From Verrucomicrobia bacterium UBA3761 (lineage in GTDB: Bacteria > Verrucomicrobiota > Kiritimatiellia > RFP12 > UBA1067), in assembly GCA_002371135.1 (NCBI GenBank), contig DFGB01000057.1:1-39671 (forward strand): a stretch of DNA of 39,671 nucleotides, given 5' to 3'. The notes beneath the pieces are model-generated. The model did not search any database and was not told the origin of the DNA. It saw nothing but the letters and a program-made list of their open reading frames with translations. Made by a program: the position numbers and the translations under genes. Of the stretch, positions 7,194 to 15,904 are shown one piece after another. Positions within the stretch are counted from its first letter, which is position 1; every line of letters starts with the position of its first letter.

Positions 7194-7984
7194 TTGTTTT
7201 CTCCTTTTTTGCTTTTAATCAATCGCTCGACTGCTTGCAATTGTTGTTTCAGTTTTTCAAATTCAGCTTCCAACGACGCCACATCATCTTTTGCAGATTC
7301 ACCGTCTTCCGATGAACTTTCATTTATCGAGTTCAGCACGATTCCTACCACAATGTTCATCACTACAAACGAAGTAATCAAAATATAACTCACAAAGTAA
7401 ATCCAAGCGAGCGGGAAGACGGCAATAACCGGTCGCGCAATACCCATCGACCAACTCTCCAGCGTCATTATCTGAAAAAGAGAATAGATCGACGCGCCAA
7501 GCGAACCGAACCAATCAGGAAACGCCTTGCCGAAAAGAACCGTTCCGATTATTCCGTAAACATAATAGAACAACAGCAAAAGGATCCCAGACCACGCAAT
7601 GCCTGGAATGGCCTTCATTATGGCAGAAAGAATAACCCGCATCTGCTTAACGCCCGATATCAGCTTAAACACGCGGAGAACGCGCAGGATGCGGGCGGAA
7701 GAGAGCATCCCCATGTCCGGCACGAACGACACAGACACGACTAGAAAGTCAAATATATTCCATCCATCACGCGGAAAACGCCAGTTGTACACTATAAGTT
7801 TCAGAACAAGCTCTATCACAAATATCGCGAGGCACACCTGGTCAAGCACACCCAGCAATCGTCCGCATTTCGCCATTACAGACTGCGAAGTCTGCAATCC
7901 GAAAACAATTGAATTGAAAACTATGACCGCCAGGATGAACCCCTGGAAGAATCTGTTCTCAACAATTCCACGCAATAGTTTCAT
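7190..7984 (-). CDS. Voltage-gated sodium channel, NaChBac/BacNav type
   Basis: A 264-residue single-domain six-helix channel. S2 and S3 carry the usual acidic residues (FVIELVLKLI, NIFDFLVV). S4 has a positive residue every third position (R98, R101, R104, K107 in ARILRVLRVFKLI). The pore carries TLESWSM (174-180), nearly the TLESW selectivity filter of bacterial sodium channels. After S6 a cytoplasmic tail (about 225-258) forms a coiled coil, as in tetrameric BacNav proteins. All parts expected of a functional channel are present. It is translationally coupled to the M48 lipoprotein gene by an ATGA overlap, an unexpected partnership. The ribosome site is AGGTG about 8 bases upstream. Confidence 0.93.
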   Translation of the reverse strand: MKLLRGIVENRFFQGFILAVIVFNSIVFGLQTSQSVMAKCGRLLGVLDQVCLAIFVIELVLKLIVYNWRFPRDGWNIFDFLVVSVSFVPDMGMLSSARILRVLRVFKLISGVKQMRVILSAIMKAIPGIAWSGILLLLFYYVYGIIGTVLFGKAFPDWFGSLGASIYSLFQIMTLESWSMGIARPVIAVFPLAWIYFVSYILITSFVVMNIVVGIVLNSINESSSEDGESAKDDVASLEAEFEKLKQQLQAVERLIKSKKGENK

Positions 7985-8005
7985 ATACTACACCTGCGAG
8001 GTATG

Positions 8006-8035
8006 GCGGGCGGTATCCCTCGGCATACCGCCCGC
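8006..8035 (-). other. Intercistronic stem-loop
   Basis: A perfect 11-bp inverted repeat, GCGGGCGGTAT (8006-8016) and ATACCGCCCGC (8025-8035), with an 8-base loop lies between the zinc-ribbon gene and the channel gene. There is no T run, so it is more likely an mRNA processing or stability hairpin, or a partial terminator that tunes channel expression. Confidence 0.55.
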
Positions 8036-8058
8036 TCCCTCTCAACCGAAGGGACAAC

Positions 8059-8688
8059 TCACATCCCCATTACGCGTTCATACTCTGCCTTGGCGTTTTT
8101 AATCATCGAAGCACCATCATTAGCTTCCTTCATCTGAGAAGTAGCAAATCGCACATAGTGGTCCACGCCCGATATTGACAAATTAAGCCACACTTGATCT
8201 GGGAAAAATCGCCGTCCTACGCCATAACCAGCTGCAGCGAAAAGGAAGAAGCAGGCCCAACCTGCGCCACCCCCATCCGTCAGGGCCATGAACAAAGAGC
8301 AAAGAGCAGGCAAGAAACATGCAATCCTCTGAGGGAGCTTACTGATCCTCTTCACCGTGATACCAGTAATCAGATTCAGCAACACATCGATATTGACACG
8401 TTCCTTCCCTTTCCTTCCATTCGTCAACTGTATGACTTTAAAGATATCGCCTTGAACACGTTTGTTTGTGACCTCAAGCTGGCCGAGCTTGCCAACTATT
8501 GTGCCAACCGGCGCCTCCTTGAGCGAAAGAACTGTCTTTCTGGATGCGACAGGCTCTTCCACAACAGTGAACCCACCTGCCCCGCCCACAGTGAAGTCCG
8601 CTCCACATTTAGGGCACTTGATTTTTTTCCCAGACAGAGAATCTGGGCCTTCACTGCTGAACCCGCAGCTTTCACATGTTATCTTCAT
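8059..8688 (-). CDS. Zinc-ribbon membrane protein
   Basis: A 209-residue protein that opens with a rubredoxin-like zinc ribbon (CESCG at 5-9, CPKCGADF at about 25-32), of the MJ0042-like kind. A beta-rich stretch follows (TVLSLKEAPVGTIVGKLG, VTNKRVQGDIFKVIQL), then two hydrophobic helices (about residues 122-134 and 143-158: ACFLPALCSLFMAL, WACFFLFAAAGYGVG), then a charged C-terminus. The topology suggests a cytoplasmic sensor or adaptor domain held at the membrane. The function is unknown. AGGAG precedes the ATG. It lies in the middle of the envelope operon, 74 bp before the sodium channel gene. Confidence 0.8.
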   Translation of the reverse strand: MKITCESCGFSSEGPDSLSGKKIKCPKCGADFTVGGAGGFTVVEEPVASRKTVLSLKEAPVGTIVGKLGQLEVTNKRVQGDIFKVIQLTNGRKGKERVNIDVLLNLITGITVKRISKLPQRIACFLPALCSLFMALTDGGGAGWACFFLFAAAGYGVGRRFFPDQVWLNLSISGVDHYVRFATSQMKEANDGASMIKNAKAEYERVMGM

Positions 8689-8714
8689 CTTCTTCTCCTG
8701 TTATCATCTCCCCA

Positions 8715-8900
8715 TTAATCAATACAGAACCGCAACTTTGTCGCTTGCCGACCACTCGACATTATGTACTCGCGCGGGGAAGCACTAGTACAAGTTCCGT
8801 TCCCAGACACCTGCCCAGAAATAGCTAAAACAGACCATCTTGAACCCGATACGTTCAACGATGACCTACGACACATCTCAAATCTAAAGTGCTCAGACAT
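8715..8900 (-). CDS. Small ORF, 61 residues, possibly frameshifted
   Basis: An ATG five bases after the stop of the M50-like gene, preceded by GGCGGTGA, opens a 61-residue frame starting MSEHFRFEMCRRSSLNVSGS. Its central part (WSVLAISGQVSGNGTCTSAS) looks like real protein. After ASPREYIM the current frame becomes unconvincing, whereas the neighbouring frame reads VEWSASDKVAVLY and stops at 8722. Adding one base after ATG 8754 would join the two, so the gene may carry a 1-base deletion or a sequencing error. No family is recognised. Confidence 0.4.
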   Translation of the reverse strand: MSEHFRFEMCRRSSLNVSGSRWSVLAISGQVSGNGTCTSASPREYIMSSGRQATKLRFCID

Positions 8901-8905
8901 AACTT

Positions 8906-9688
8906 TCACCGCCTCACAAACAGCCTCATCAGAAGCCAAAGCACCGCATCAACCAACACCGCGAACGCCATCAGTGAATGTACCAAGAATAGCCTTGGCA
9001 ACAGCGCATGAAGTCCGGAAGCATACCAGTCGCGCACCCCAGGTATCATTCCCGAAAGCAGTAGCACTACAACAACACAAAGCAATCCCTTCCACATAGA
9101 CGCTATGTCAACGCTGCTAAGGCCGATTTCCGATGCCACGCAGAAAACGAGATAGAACCAGAGCGCCGCCAGCCACCATGACGAAAATGCATCGCCACTC
9201 AGGCTGAACAGCAGATTCTTGCTGGATTTGAAGCAAGCCCAAATGTAATCAAGAAATCCAGGCAAGGCGTCGCTTGAAAAGTAATCGCCATAGTTCGCCA
9301 CCATCGCCGTGCCAGCGAAAAGCCAGGTAAGAGCCACAATCACGATACAACCAAACCAGATCGGCCCAGTCGCGATCACCAGATTCGACACGGCTCCTTT
9401 CCATCCACTCTTGCTTTCATGCTGCACATATCCAAGCGTACCGTCTTCGCCTAACCTGAACGGCACAAACTTCGTGATTCGGCAGAATGTGAACAGACAT
9501 CCAAGCGCATGCCCTATTTCATGGCACACGACTCCCGGCGAGACGAGATACCAGTAGGCCATGCCTAGCCGGCTAATGCCCGACTTCCTGATTCCGCCGC
9601 CGATCCACTGAAGCAGCAATGCGAAGCTCAGCGGCATCCCTAAAAGAAAAGCCAGCAACTTGAGGCTATGTATCAACGAATCAACCAT
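8906..9688 (-). CDS. M50-like integral membrane metalloprotease
   Basis: A 260-residue polytopic membrane protein with about six hydrophobic segments. The zinc motif HEIGHALG (His56, Glu57, His60) lies at the end of a membrane helix (SPGVVCHEIGHALG), as in site-2-type and related M50 proteases. A later ATGPIWFG may correspond to the segment that follows the active site in the family. A clear second NPDG-type zinc motif is not visible, so it belongs at best to a divergent subgroup (metalloprotease-like membrane proteins of unknown substrate). It lies 55 bp after the secreted TPR gene and is followed immediately by a small ORF. Confidence 0.75.
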   Translation of the reverse strand: MVDSLIHSLKLLAFLLGMPLSFALLLQWIGGGIRKSGISRLGMAYWYLVSPGVVCHEIGHALGCLFTFCRITKFVPFRLGEDGTLGYVQHESKSGWKGAVSNLVIATGPIWFGCIVIVALTWLFAGTAMVANYGDYFSSDALPGFLDYIWACFKSSKNLLFSLSGDAFSSWWLAALWFYLVFCVASEIGLSSVDIASMWKGLLCVVVVLLLSGMIPGVRDWYASGLHALLPRLFLVHSLMAFAVLVDAVLWLLMRLFVRR

Positions 9689-9743
9689 GACGGCAATACT
9701 ACGACCCTTTACTTCATCCCTAAGCTTTGCCTCTACACTTCAC

Positions 9744-10817
9744 TCATTTAATGCCATTCAACTTGAAATACCAACCCAGCCCTACCGCATTCGACTTATG
9801 GCCGAGTTTCTGGCAACAATCCCTAACGCCTTTCCAGGCCCATGGATCGCTCTTGTCGAATTTCAAAGCCTGAATATAGGCTATGAGTGCGTCTTCATGC
9901 TTGCCCTGGGCCTTCAGCACACCCCCGAGATAGGCCCATTTCTTCTCGCTGATTGGGTTAATGCTTATCGACTCGGCGAGTAAAGTCAATATCTTAGGAA
10001 CATCCTTTCCCTTCTTGTAAAGCACCTCCGCCTCGGAAAACCTCCCTGCGTCATCCTCGCGCCAGCAAGGATAGAACAGATCGGTCTCGTTATGTTTGTG
10101 CGTCATCCAAAGCATGTTGGGATACTCTAAAAATACAGACCCCTTCGCAGGCTTCCAGTTGAGCATCTTCACAACCTCGGCAACTCCGTCCTTCTCGTCT
10201 TCGTTTGCGTCCTCTACTTGAAACTTACCAACGTTTAGGATGAAATCAACAATAGGGCAACCGAGCATCATATTAAATTTTCGCTTCTCGGCAGGCGTCT
10301 TGAAATTCTCGTAAGCCGCCCTTAGCGACTGCGCCCAGTCGTCCTCAGATCGTTCGTTTACTCCATGGGCGGCTTTTACGGCGCTATCTTTCGCCGCCTT
10401 CAAGCCTATCGCATCAAATGCAACAACTCTGCACCTTTTGCCGCCTTTATCCTCTTCTTTTACCACCGAACTCTGTACCTCCGGCAATTTGAATTCCGTC
10501 TCCGGCACGAGCCATGTTGTCAGTGCCTTTGAAAAAGGCGAGTTTGTACAGGCCACAACCGGCACATCCACATACTTCTCTATCGCATCAAGCAATGCGG
10601 ACATTTCAAGAGCCTCACGATCCTCTTCATCCGCATCTTCCTCAACGGTCCACTTGACCTCCGCAAATACGTAGTCGCCGACCTCCTTGAAGGAGGACGA
10701 GCTTAAATCCGGGGAGGCCTCGCCGTATACACGGCGAGCCTCCTCGGGGGTGAATGCAGCCAACAGCGTCAACTGACATATTCCAGAAAATACCAGCAAT
10801 GCGCATTTCAAATCCAT
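9744..10817 (-). CDS. Secreted protein with C-terminal TPR units
   Basis: A 357-residue protein. ATG 10817 is chosen because it follows AAGGGTGA and starts a signal peptide (MDLKCALLVFSGICQLTLLA). The central part is acidic (WTVEEDADEEDREALEM) and contains no motif I recognise. The last 90 residues hold two or three TPR-like units (AESISINPISEKKWAYLGG, AQGKHEDALIAYIQALKFD). It is presumably exported to the periplasm. It lies 34 bp after the Ala-rich coiled-coil gene, within the envelope operon. Confidence 0.8.
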   Translation of the reverse strand: MDLKCALLVFSGICQLTLLAAFTPEEARRVYGEASPDLSSSSFKEVGDYVFAEVKWTVEEDADEEDREALEMSALLDAIEKYVDVPVVACTNSPFSKALTTWLVPETEFKLPEVQSSVVKEEDKGGKRCRVVAFDAIGLKAAKDSAVKAAHGVNERSEDDWAQSLRAAYENFKTPAEKRKFNMMLGCPIVDFILNVGKFQVEDANEDEKDGVAEVVKMLNWKPAKGSVFLEYPNMLWMTHKHNETDLFYPCWREDDAGRFSEAEVLYKKGKDVPKILTLLAESISINPISEKKWAYLGGVLKAQGKHEDALIAYIQALKFDKSDPWAWKGVRDCCQKLGHKSNAVGLGWYFKLNGIK

Positions 10818-10851
10818 ACATTCACCCTTTACTGAGTGCAATCAAGTGTAA

Positions 10852-12546
10852 TCAGTCCTCGTCATCGTCCGTAATCATCTGAGTGCCCTTGCGGAGGTTG
10901 CCCTTCGTCTGAGAAGCACTCTGTCCTGCGCTTTCCTTGAACGTGTTCACGGGCTTCGCGGACCTGCGGGCGGCGGCCTTGGCCTTCAGGTCTGCAGATG
11001 CCGCAGCAGCGCCGGCAGCACGGGCAGCCGGATTGTTCTTGGATGCTTCAAACGTCTTCCGGAGCTGCTCCTGTCTTCCCCTCTCCATTTCCTGATAGGT
11101 ATTGACCTCGATTCCGAGGGCGACAGAGCGAGCCTGGATGTCCTTGAGCGCCTTTACGCTTCCAGAGTTCACGCCATAGACAACGACGTGCATATCGAGT
11201 CCAGACGGCTCGTGGCGAACCGTACCACTCCAGAGTTCGGCGTTTCCGGAAATCTGAATGTCCTTGAAGGCCTCGCCCTGTGACTTGCTATAGTCCTTGT
11301 ATATCTGTGTTTCCTTCTCACCGTTGGCACCGATTTTGGTCCGCATAAGCTTGTTGAGCGTCTTTGAGCTGGTGGCATCGGAATAAAGAGCGAACATCAC
11401 CTCTGCAGCGGCCTCAAGCTCGGCGGCCTCACGGTTGGCTTCACTCGTATCAGCATCATCGTCGACAGCAGCGCAGGAAATGCCAATGAACCACATATTG
11501 CCGTTGTTGTCGATGTATTGGCGCGGACCAATCCACTGAGCGAGAGCACCCTTCTTTGCCTTGCCGGAAATCCACTCTTTAATGGACTTCTTGCCGGGCG
11601 TGAACTTGACGGACTGACCCTTGAGGATCTCGCCCGACGCCTTCATCATCTCTCCACTCCAAGAATAGAGAATGGCGATCTGATACTTATAGCGGCCGTT
11701 CTTCTCCGAGATCGACTCGGCCTGCTGAAGGACCGTACAGCCGTAGATCGGCATGGCAGACACGCGCGACAACGACGTTTTCATTTCCTTGGAGATGGTG
11801 CCCTTGAGCACCTCGGCCTTCTCGGCGAGCTCCTTGTACTTAGCGGCGGCAGCTTCAAAATCTGCCTTCGCGTTGTCATAGCGTTCTTTCTTGTCGGCAT
11901 CGTACTTTGCCGCGATGTTCTCCTTCTCGGCGGAGGTGAACCACGAGGAGATCACTGCGACAAGCTCGCCAGGCGTGACGTCATCACGCCTGGCAAGCGC
12001 ATCCGCGAGATTGGCGTCAAGCTTTGCGAGATCTTCACGCGCGGCCGCGAGCGCCTTGTTCATCTCCGACTGCTCCTTCTCAAGCTGCTTGGCAATCGGG
12101 TTGCCGGGGACGTCGAGAATGCGCGAGCCCGACATCTTGCTCATGATCGTCTCGATGATCTTCGCCTTGGCCTTGAGCATGAGCTCCGACATCTTCTCCT
12201 TGCGGAGATCGATGAAATCGGCGGAGACCTTCGGGTTCTTGATGTCGAACTCGATGAAGTCGCTGACAATTATTCTATCAGCTTCTTCATCATAGCCCTT
12301 GTTCCAACCATCTTTGCTGTTGAAATAATCTTCTATAGCCTCCTTTGCCGTTTGCGCGGGGGCTATTTCCTCCGCCAACACCTGTTGCATTTCGGCTACT
12401 GCGGCTCCTGCTCCCGCTTCTGGCGGAAGCTCCTGGACGGCCGCCGCCGCTGGGGATCCCTCCGCCGGGGCCTCGCTACCGAGCTCCTGTGCATTGACGG
12501 CAACTGCGGCAACAGCCGCCACCGTCGTAATCATCAGTTTGTTCAT
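10852..12546 (-). CDS. Secreted Ala-rich coiled-coil protein
   Basis: A 564-residue protein starting MNKLMITTVAAVAAVAVNAQ, a signal peptide. It has a Pro/Ala/Glu-rich linker to about residue 65, a region beginning GYDEEADRIIVSDFIEFDI, a long heptad-like coiled coil (EKEQSEMNKALAAAREDLAK, about residues 150-280), a globular part (about 285-470) and an Ala-rich basic tail ending in DDDED. The N-terminal third resembles proteins I know under DUF6844, but I am not certain. Upstream frame extension is excluded because the neighbouring gene ends there; AAGGA precedes the ATG. It probably acts in the periplasm with the adjacent LPP20/FlgT- and LpoB-like proteins. Confidence 0.78.
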   Translation of the reverse strand: MNKLMITTVAAVAAVAVNAQELGSEAPAEGSPAAAAVQELPPEAGAGAAVAEMQQVLAEEIAPAQTAKEAIEDYFNSKDGWNKGYDEEADRIIVSDFIEFDIKNPKVSADFIDLRKEKMSELMLKAKAKIIETIMSKMSGSRILDVPGNPIAKQLEKEQSEMNKALAAAREDLAKLDANLADALARRDDVTPGELVAVISSWFTSAEKENIAAKYDADKKERYDNAKADFEAAAAKYKELAEKAEVLKGTISKEMKTSLSRVSAMPIYGCTVLQQAESISEKNGRYKYQIAILYSWSGEMMKASGEILKGQSVKFTPGKKSIKEWISGKAKKGALAQWIGPRQYIDNNGNMWFIGISCAAVDDDADTSEANREAAELEAAAEVMFALYSDATSSKTLNKLMRTKIGANGEKETQIYKDYSKSQGEAFKDIQISGNAELWSGTVRHEPSGLDMHVVVYGVNSGSVKALKDIQARSVALGIEVNTYQEMERGRQEQLRKTFEASKNNPAARAAGAAAASADLKAKAAARRSAKPVNTFKESAGQSASQTKGNLRKGTQMITDDDED

Positions 12547-12616
12547 TTGTTTTTCCTTTTTTGTATTTTCGGTACTGTTATTGACACCAGGCGGAACCCG
12601 GCTTTCGAAATCCCTC

Positions 12617-13822
12617 TTATTCCTCAGCTGCAGCCTCGGACATCTTCCGTCCAACTAGCTTGGCGACCATGTTCTGAATCTTTTCGTGAAGGGGCTCTTT
12701 CATCTGAGCAAACGCCTTGTCAGAGCAAATCTCCTTCTGGCGATCTTCTCCGCCCGTCTGAAAGCAAGCCGATTTTTTTTGGTCGTTCTTGAAGTCTATG
12801 AGAACCTCGTCATTCCTCATATCTTTCACCTTGAAGCGGAGAGACAACTGAACCCCTTTTCTCCCGTTCATTGGGTTCTTGACACTTCGATAATCGCCGT
12901 TGCACTCAATCGCGAAGGCGGCCCGTTCAGGGGAGTCCGTCACGCGTATGCCCATGTCTACGAAGAACTCGCCGAAATGCGATGTTAGGTCCGGCGAATT
13001 GGAGATTATGATGAACTCTGGATCCCCAAGAAACTTCATATAGCTGGAATAGTTGTCAAGAAGATTTTTCTTTGACACCTTCGCAACGATTTCGACCCTC
13101 TTACCGATTTCGACATCGGTCTCGGAGAGGATTCGATACTTCTCAACAACACCGTCGGTGCCGGAGAACACCTTGCTCTGGAATTCGCTCTTGGTACTCA
13201 TCTTGTCATACCCAACGACAACAGTGCCTAGCACCTGCTCGACCGCACCGCGAATCGCCTTCTGCTTCGCGAGCTCAAGGGACGAGGCTTCACCGACAGA
13301 CACGACGACACCTTCGTCGCCGTACTGCGCCTGCGCCTGCTCAAGCGCAGCAGACTGGTCCTCGAATTTCTCGCATGTAAGACAGACTACATAGGATTTC
13401 TCTTCGACGGTAACCTGCCCTACGACCTTGATTCCTTTTACAAGCGCGTCAACCTTGGTTTTGATCTTTTTCTCGAACTTTTTGTACGATTTTCTGACCT
13501 TCTCGCCGTCGACCGCCAGTTCTTCGGAATGGGTCTCGACCGACTTCGAAGCGGAAACCGTCTCACCCTTGACGTATGCTGTTATCTTCCTCTTCGCTTC
13601 AAGCACCGCCTCGCCAACCTGCACGTCAGCTGACTTGGCGGACGCGGTATTGATAACAGAAAGAACAAGGCAATATACGCCGTCTTCCTGCGTTTCGTCG
13701 GAGTCCATCATGAAGCCGCCGCTGGCGCACTCGCGCGCTTTTGCAAGCCAAGCCTCGTTGTCGAGGGCGAAAACGCCCCCGACAACCATCAAGACTGCCA
13801 ATCCCAAAAGTTTTTTCAACAT
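12617..13822 (-). CDS. Secreted LPP20/FlgT-N-like protein
   Basis: A 401-residue protein with signal peptide MLKKLLGLAVLMVVGGVFA. Around residues 178-205 the stretch SLELAKQKAIRGAVEQVLG closely resembles the N-terminal domain of the FlgT/LPP20 group, where AR..A...A is followed by a Val-rich strand. An earlier part (AVLEAKRKITAYVKG) looks like a second, degenerate copy. The C-terminal third contains a beta sandwich-like region (RKGVQLSLRFKVKDMRNDEV). The family includes outer-membrane-associated proteins of flagellar and non-flagellar systems; no flagellar genes occur here, so a cell-envelope role is more likely. Start supported by GAGGT. It lies 12 bp after the LpoB-like lipoprotein gene. 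Confidence 0.75.
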   Translation of the reverse strand: MLKKLLGLAVLMVVGGVFALDNEAWLAKARECASGGFMMDSDETQEDGVYCLVLSVINTASAKSADVQVGEAVLEAKRKITAYVKGETVSASKSVETHSEELAVDGEKVRKSYKKFEKKIKTKVDALVKGIKVVGQVTVEEKSYVVCLTCEKFEDQSAALEQAQAQYGDEGVVVSVGEASSLELAKQKAIRGAVEQVLGTVVVGYDKMSTKSEFQSKVFSGTDGVVEKYRILSETDVEIGKRVEIVAKVSKKNLLDNYSSYMKFLGDPEFIIISNSPDLTSHFGEFFVDMGIRVTDSPERAAFAIECNGDYRSVKNPMNGRKGVQLSLRFKVKDMRNDEVLIDFKNDQKKSACFQTGGEDRQKEICSDKAFAQMKEPLHEKIQNMVAKLVGRKMSEAAAEE

Positions 13823-13834
13823 GCTTATACCTCG

Positions 13835-14911
13835 CTATTTGGTTGCATTCTGCTCCCATTCAGGAGGAAGTGCCATGCCATAGCACACGGCATAGAGATT
13901 GTTCTTGTTGGCATTAAAGAATCCCCTTGGTGACGCCTTGAATTCATTCATAATCTCCTTGGCATCCTTGTCAGTCTCGTTCCAACGGTATATCTTGAGA
14001 GCAGACTTTGACTCAGTTGTCTCAGGATACGCCTCTGCAAGAGCAAGAGGTATGTTCACGCCCTCGTCATCCATGACGATGACGCACTGCTGCCCCATGC
14101 CAACGCCTTCGTTAGCTCCCTTGTCAAGCGTCATCGAGTCGCCGGATCTGCTAACCGCAATGACATGTCCTCCTGCGGGGAATCGATTCCCGAGCTTGTT
14201 TGCAAGCTCAATTATCGCATTCATTGCAGCCTTCTCAATAGCCGAGCTCTGGCTCTTCACATCGAATCCACCGCGCGGTCTGCCGTTCACCATCGTGACG
14301 ACATGTGGACGAGTGCGGCCCACTACTGGTTCGGAGAACAGAACCGTGCCCTTGCGCAGATCCTTGCACGTCGCCATGAGATAGACCTTGTACACGAGCT
14401 GCTCGCTGTCAGGCTGCGATCCGACCCCACGAACGACCGTGCGCGCCTTGGTGCAAACGACGTTGCACTGAAGCAACACATTGATCTTCACAGGTTTCTC
14501 TTGCTCTGCCAGCTCTATTTTCCCATCCGAGTACTCGGCCACTGCAGCAAGGTCATTCTCCGTATCGCTACCGTGCAACGCAACCATTGTAAAGCGCTTG
14601 AGCTTGTCCATGTACGTCTGAAGCGTCACGCTCATATTCGGATCGACCGGAAGATGCTCTTCGCCGGGCGCGACATTTGACGGCAGCTTGTCGGATGCTT
14701 TGAAGGCCACCCCCATGACAAGTTCGGTCATGTCCTCCTTGCTGAAGCCAGGGGGGAGTGTTATCTCCCCCTTATCCACAAGGTCGTTTTTCCCATAGTG
14801 GGTCAGCTTCGGACCATAATCATCCGTAGGCGCAGGCGGCTCGGTAGCGCATCCAACAATGAAAAGCGCTCCGATGCAACCTGCTACGCACATTGAATTC
14901 CTTACCCTCAT
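13835..14911 (-). CDS. Lipoprotein, LpoB/CsgG-like
   Basis: A 358-residue lipoprotein with lipobox IVGC (Cys21). The middle part (about residues 100-240: KINVLLQCNVVCTKARTVVR, VYLMATCKDLRKGTVLFSEP, SAIEKAAMNAIIELANKLG) has the layout of LpoB/CsgG-type lipoproteins, in which a strand describing ordinary solute-like repeats precedes a final helix. Residues 248-275 (HVIAVSRSGDSMTLDKGANE, then GVGMGQ) resemble the small C-terminal beta domain of FlgT-like proteins. LpoB activates penicillin-binding proteins from the outer membrane; whether this one does so is inference. A near-perfect GGAGGA precedes the ATG. Confidence 0.72.
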   Translation of the reverse strand: MRVRNSMCVAGCIGALFIVGCATEPPAPTDDYGPKLTHYGKNDLVDKGEITLPPGFSKEDMTELVMGVAFKASDKLPSNVAPGEEHLPVDPNMSVTLQTYMDKLKRFTMVALHGSDTENDLAAVAEYSDGKIELAEQEKPVKINVLLQCNVVCTKARTVVRGVGSQPDSEQLVYKVYLMATCKDLRKGTVLFSEPVVGRTRPHVVTMVNGRPRGGFDVKSQSSAIEKAAMNAIIELANKLGNRFPAGGHVIAVSRSGDSMTLDKGANEGVGMGQQCVIVMDDEGVNIPLALAEAYPETTESKSALKIYRWNETDKDAKEIMNEFKASPRGFFNANKNNLYAVCYGMALPPEWEQNATK

Positions 14912-14947
14912 TTTGATTCCTCCAGTAAAATCGCGCCCAACAGAGAA

Positions 14948-15904
14948 TTAGTCTTTAGCGGACTTGGCGGCTTCTCCCGCCTCCTCCTGCTGTGTCGCCT
15001 TAACAAGTTCGTCGACGTCACCCGCAAGCGAGTACCCCTTGATGGCACTCCCGATCTTCCCGAGCGGATCCTCAAAGGCCTTACCAATACCAGACCCAAC
15101 GCCCTTTAGTGTTTTGCCCAAGTCAATGATGTTGAGTTTTGAAACCTCGGGGTCTTCGGACAGATTCTGGGTTGTTGCAAGCAAATCGTTCATCTGAGCT
15201 TGAATTTTCGCCATGAGAGCGTTCAATTTGGCAAGGACTGCGTTGTCGTACATCTTGGCAATTTCCGGCGTGTTGTCGCGGTATACGCAGAAGGCGTTAT
15301 AGTCGGCCTCTCCGCCATTGTAAGGGAGCTGCTCAATGGCAAGCACATCCAGTGTCTTCTTGCCTGTCTCGTCAACCACCATGAACCTCTCGCAGACTTT
15401 CTTTCCTTTTTCAAGAATCATCTTGTCCGGGACATACTTGACAACCTTCTGGTACAGCTCCCAGTCTTTTCGAGTCTGGTCACGATACTTCGCGTCGACG
15501 GAGGCAAGGTATTTCTCAATGTCGCCGCCAGCATCGGTTTCGACATCGCGCCCAACATATTGCGCCCACTTGCGATCCACAGAGTCAACTGCAGCCGCAT
15601 AAAGGGGCGAGGACGTATTGCCAATCTCCGCAACCACGTTAAGCGCAGTTTTGCCAACTGCAAGAACCGCGTCGAGAGCCACGGCACAGTCCGGAAGTTC
15701 CTTCTTGAAATCTTCCATAGTGAAGACGAGGTCAACGTCCCGCGACATCAGACGACGCCCAGAATCCCTTACGTCCTGAATCTTCTGAGCATACGGACGC
15801 TCAACTTTCCATGCCGCGACCTTCTCCGACACAGGCGTGCTTGCACAGCCGGTCATAAGCCCGGCAACCGCCGCCATACCCAGTCCTATCATCAACTTGT
15901 TCAT
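14948..15904 (-). CDS. Lipoprotein, first gene of the envelope operon
   Basis: A 318-residue lipoprotein with signal MNKLMIGLGMAAVAGLMTGC. The second ATG (15904) is preferred because GAGGA touches the first one (15913) but is properly spaced from the second. The mature part is helical and charged, with regions such as RKDWELYQKVVKYVPDKMIL and a late Gly-rich segment (LKGVGSGIGKAFEDPLGKIG) that could contact membrane. The family is not recognised. As the first gene after the long leader, it should be most directly affected by any leader-based control. It lies 36 bp before the LpoB-like gene. Confidence 0.8.
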   Translation of the reverse strand: MNKLMIGLGMAAVAGLMTGCASTPVSEKVAAWKVERPYAQKIQDVRDSGRRLMSRDVDLVFTMEDFKKELPDCAVALDAVLAVGKTALNVVAEIGNTSSPLYAAAVDSVDRKWAQYVGRDVETDAGGDIEKYLASVDAKYRDQTRKDWELYQKVVKYVPDKMILEKGKKVCERFMVVDETGKKTLDVLAIEQLPYNGGEADYNAFCVYRDNTPEIAKMYDNAVLAKLNALMAKIQAQMNDLLATTQNLSEDPEVSKLNIIDLGKTLKGVGSGIGKAFEDPLGKIGSAIKGYSLAGDVDELVKATQQEEAGEAAKSAKD

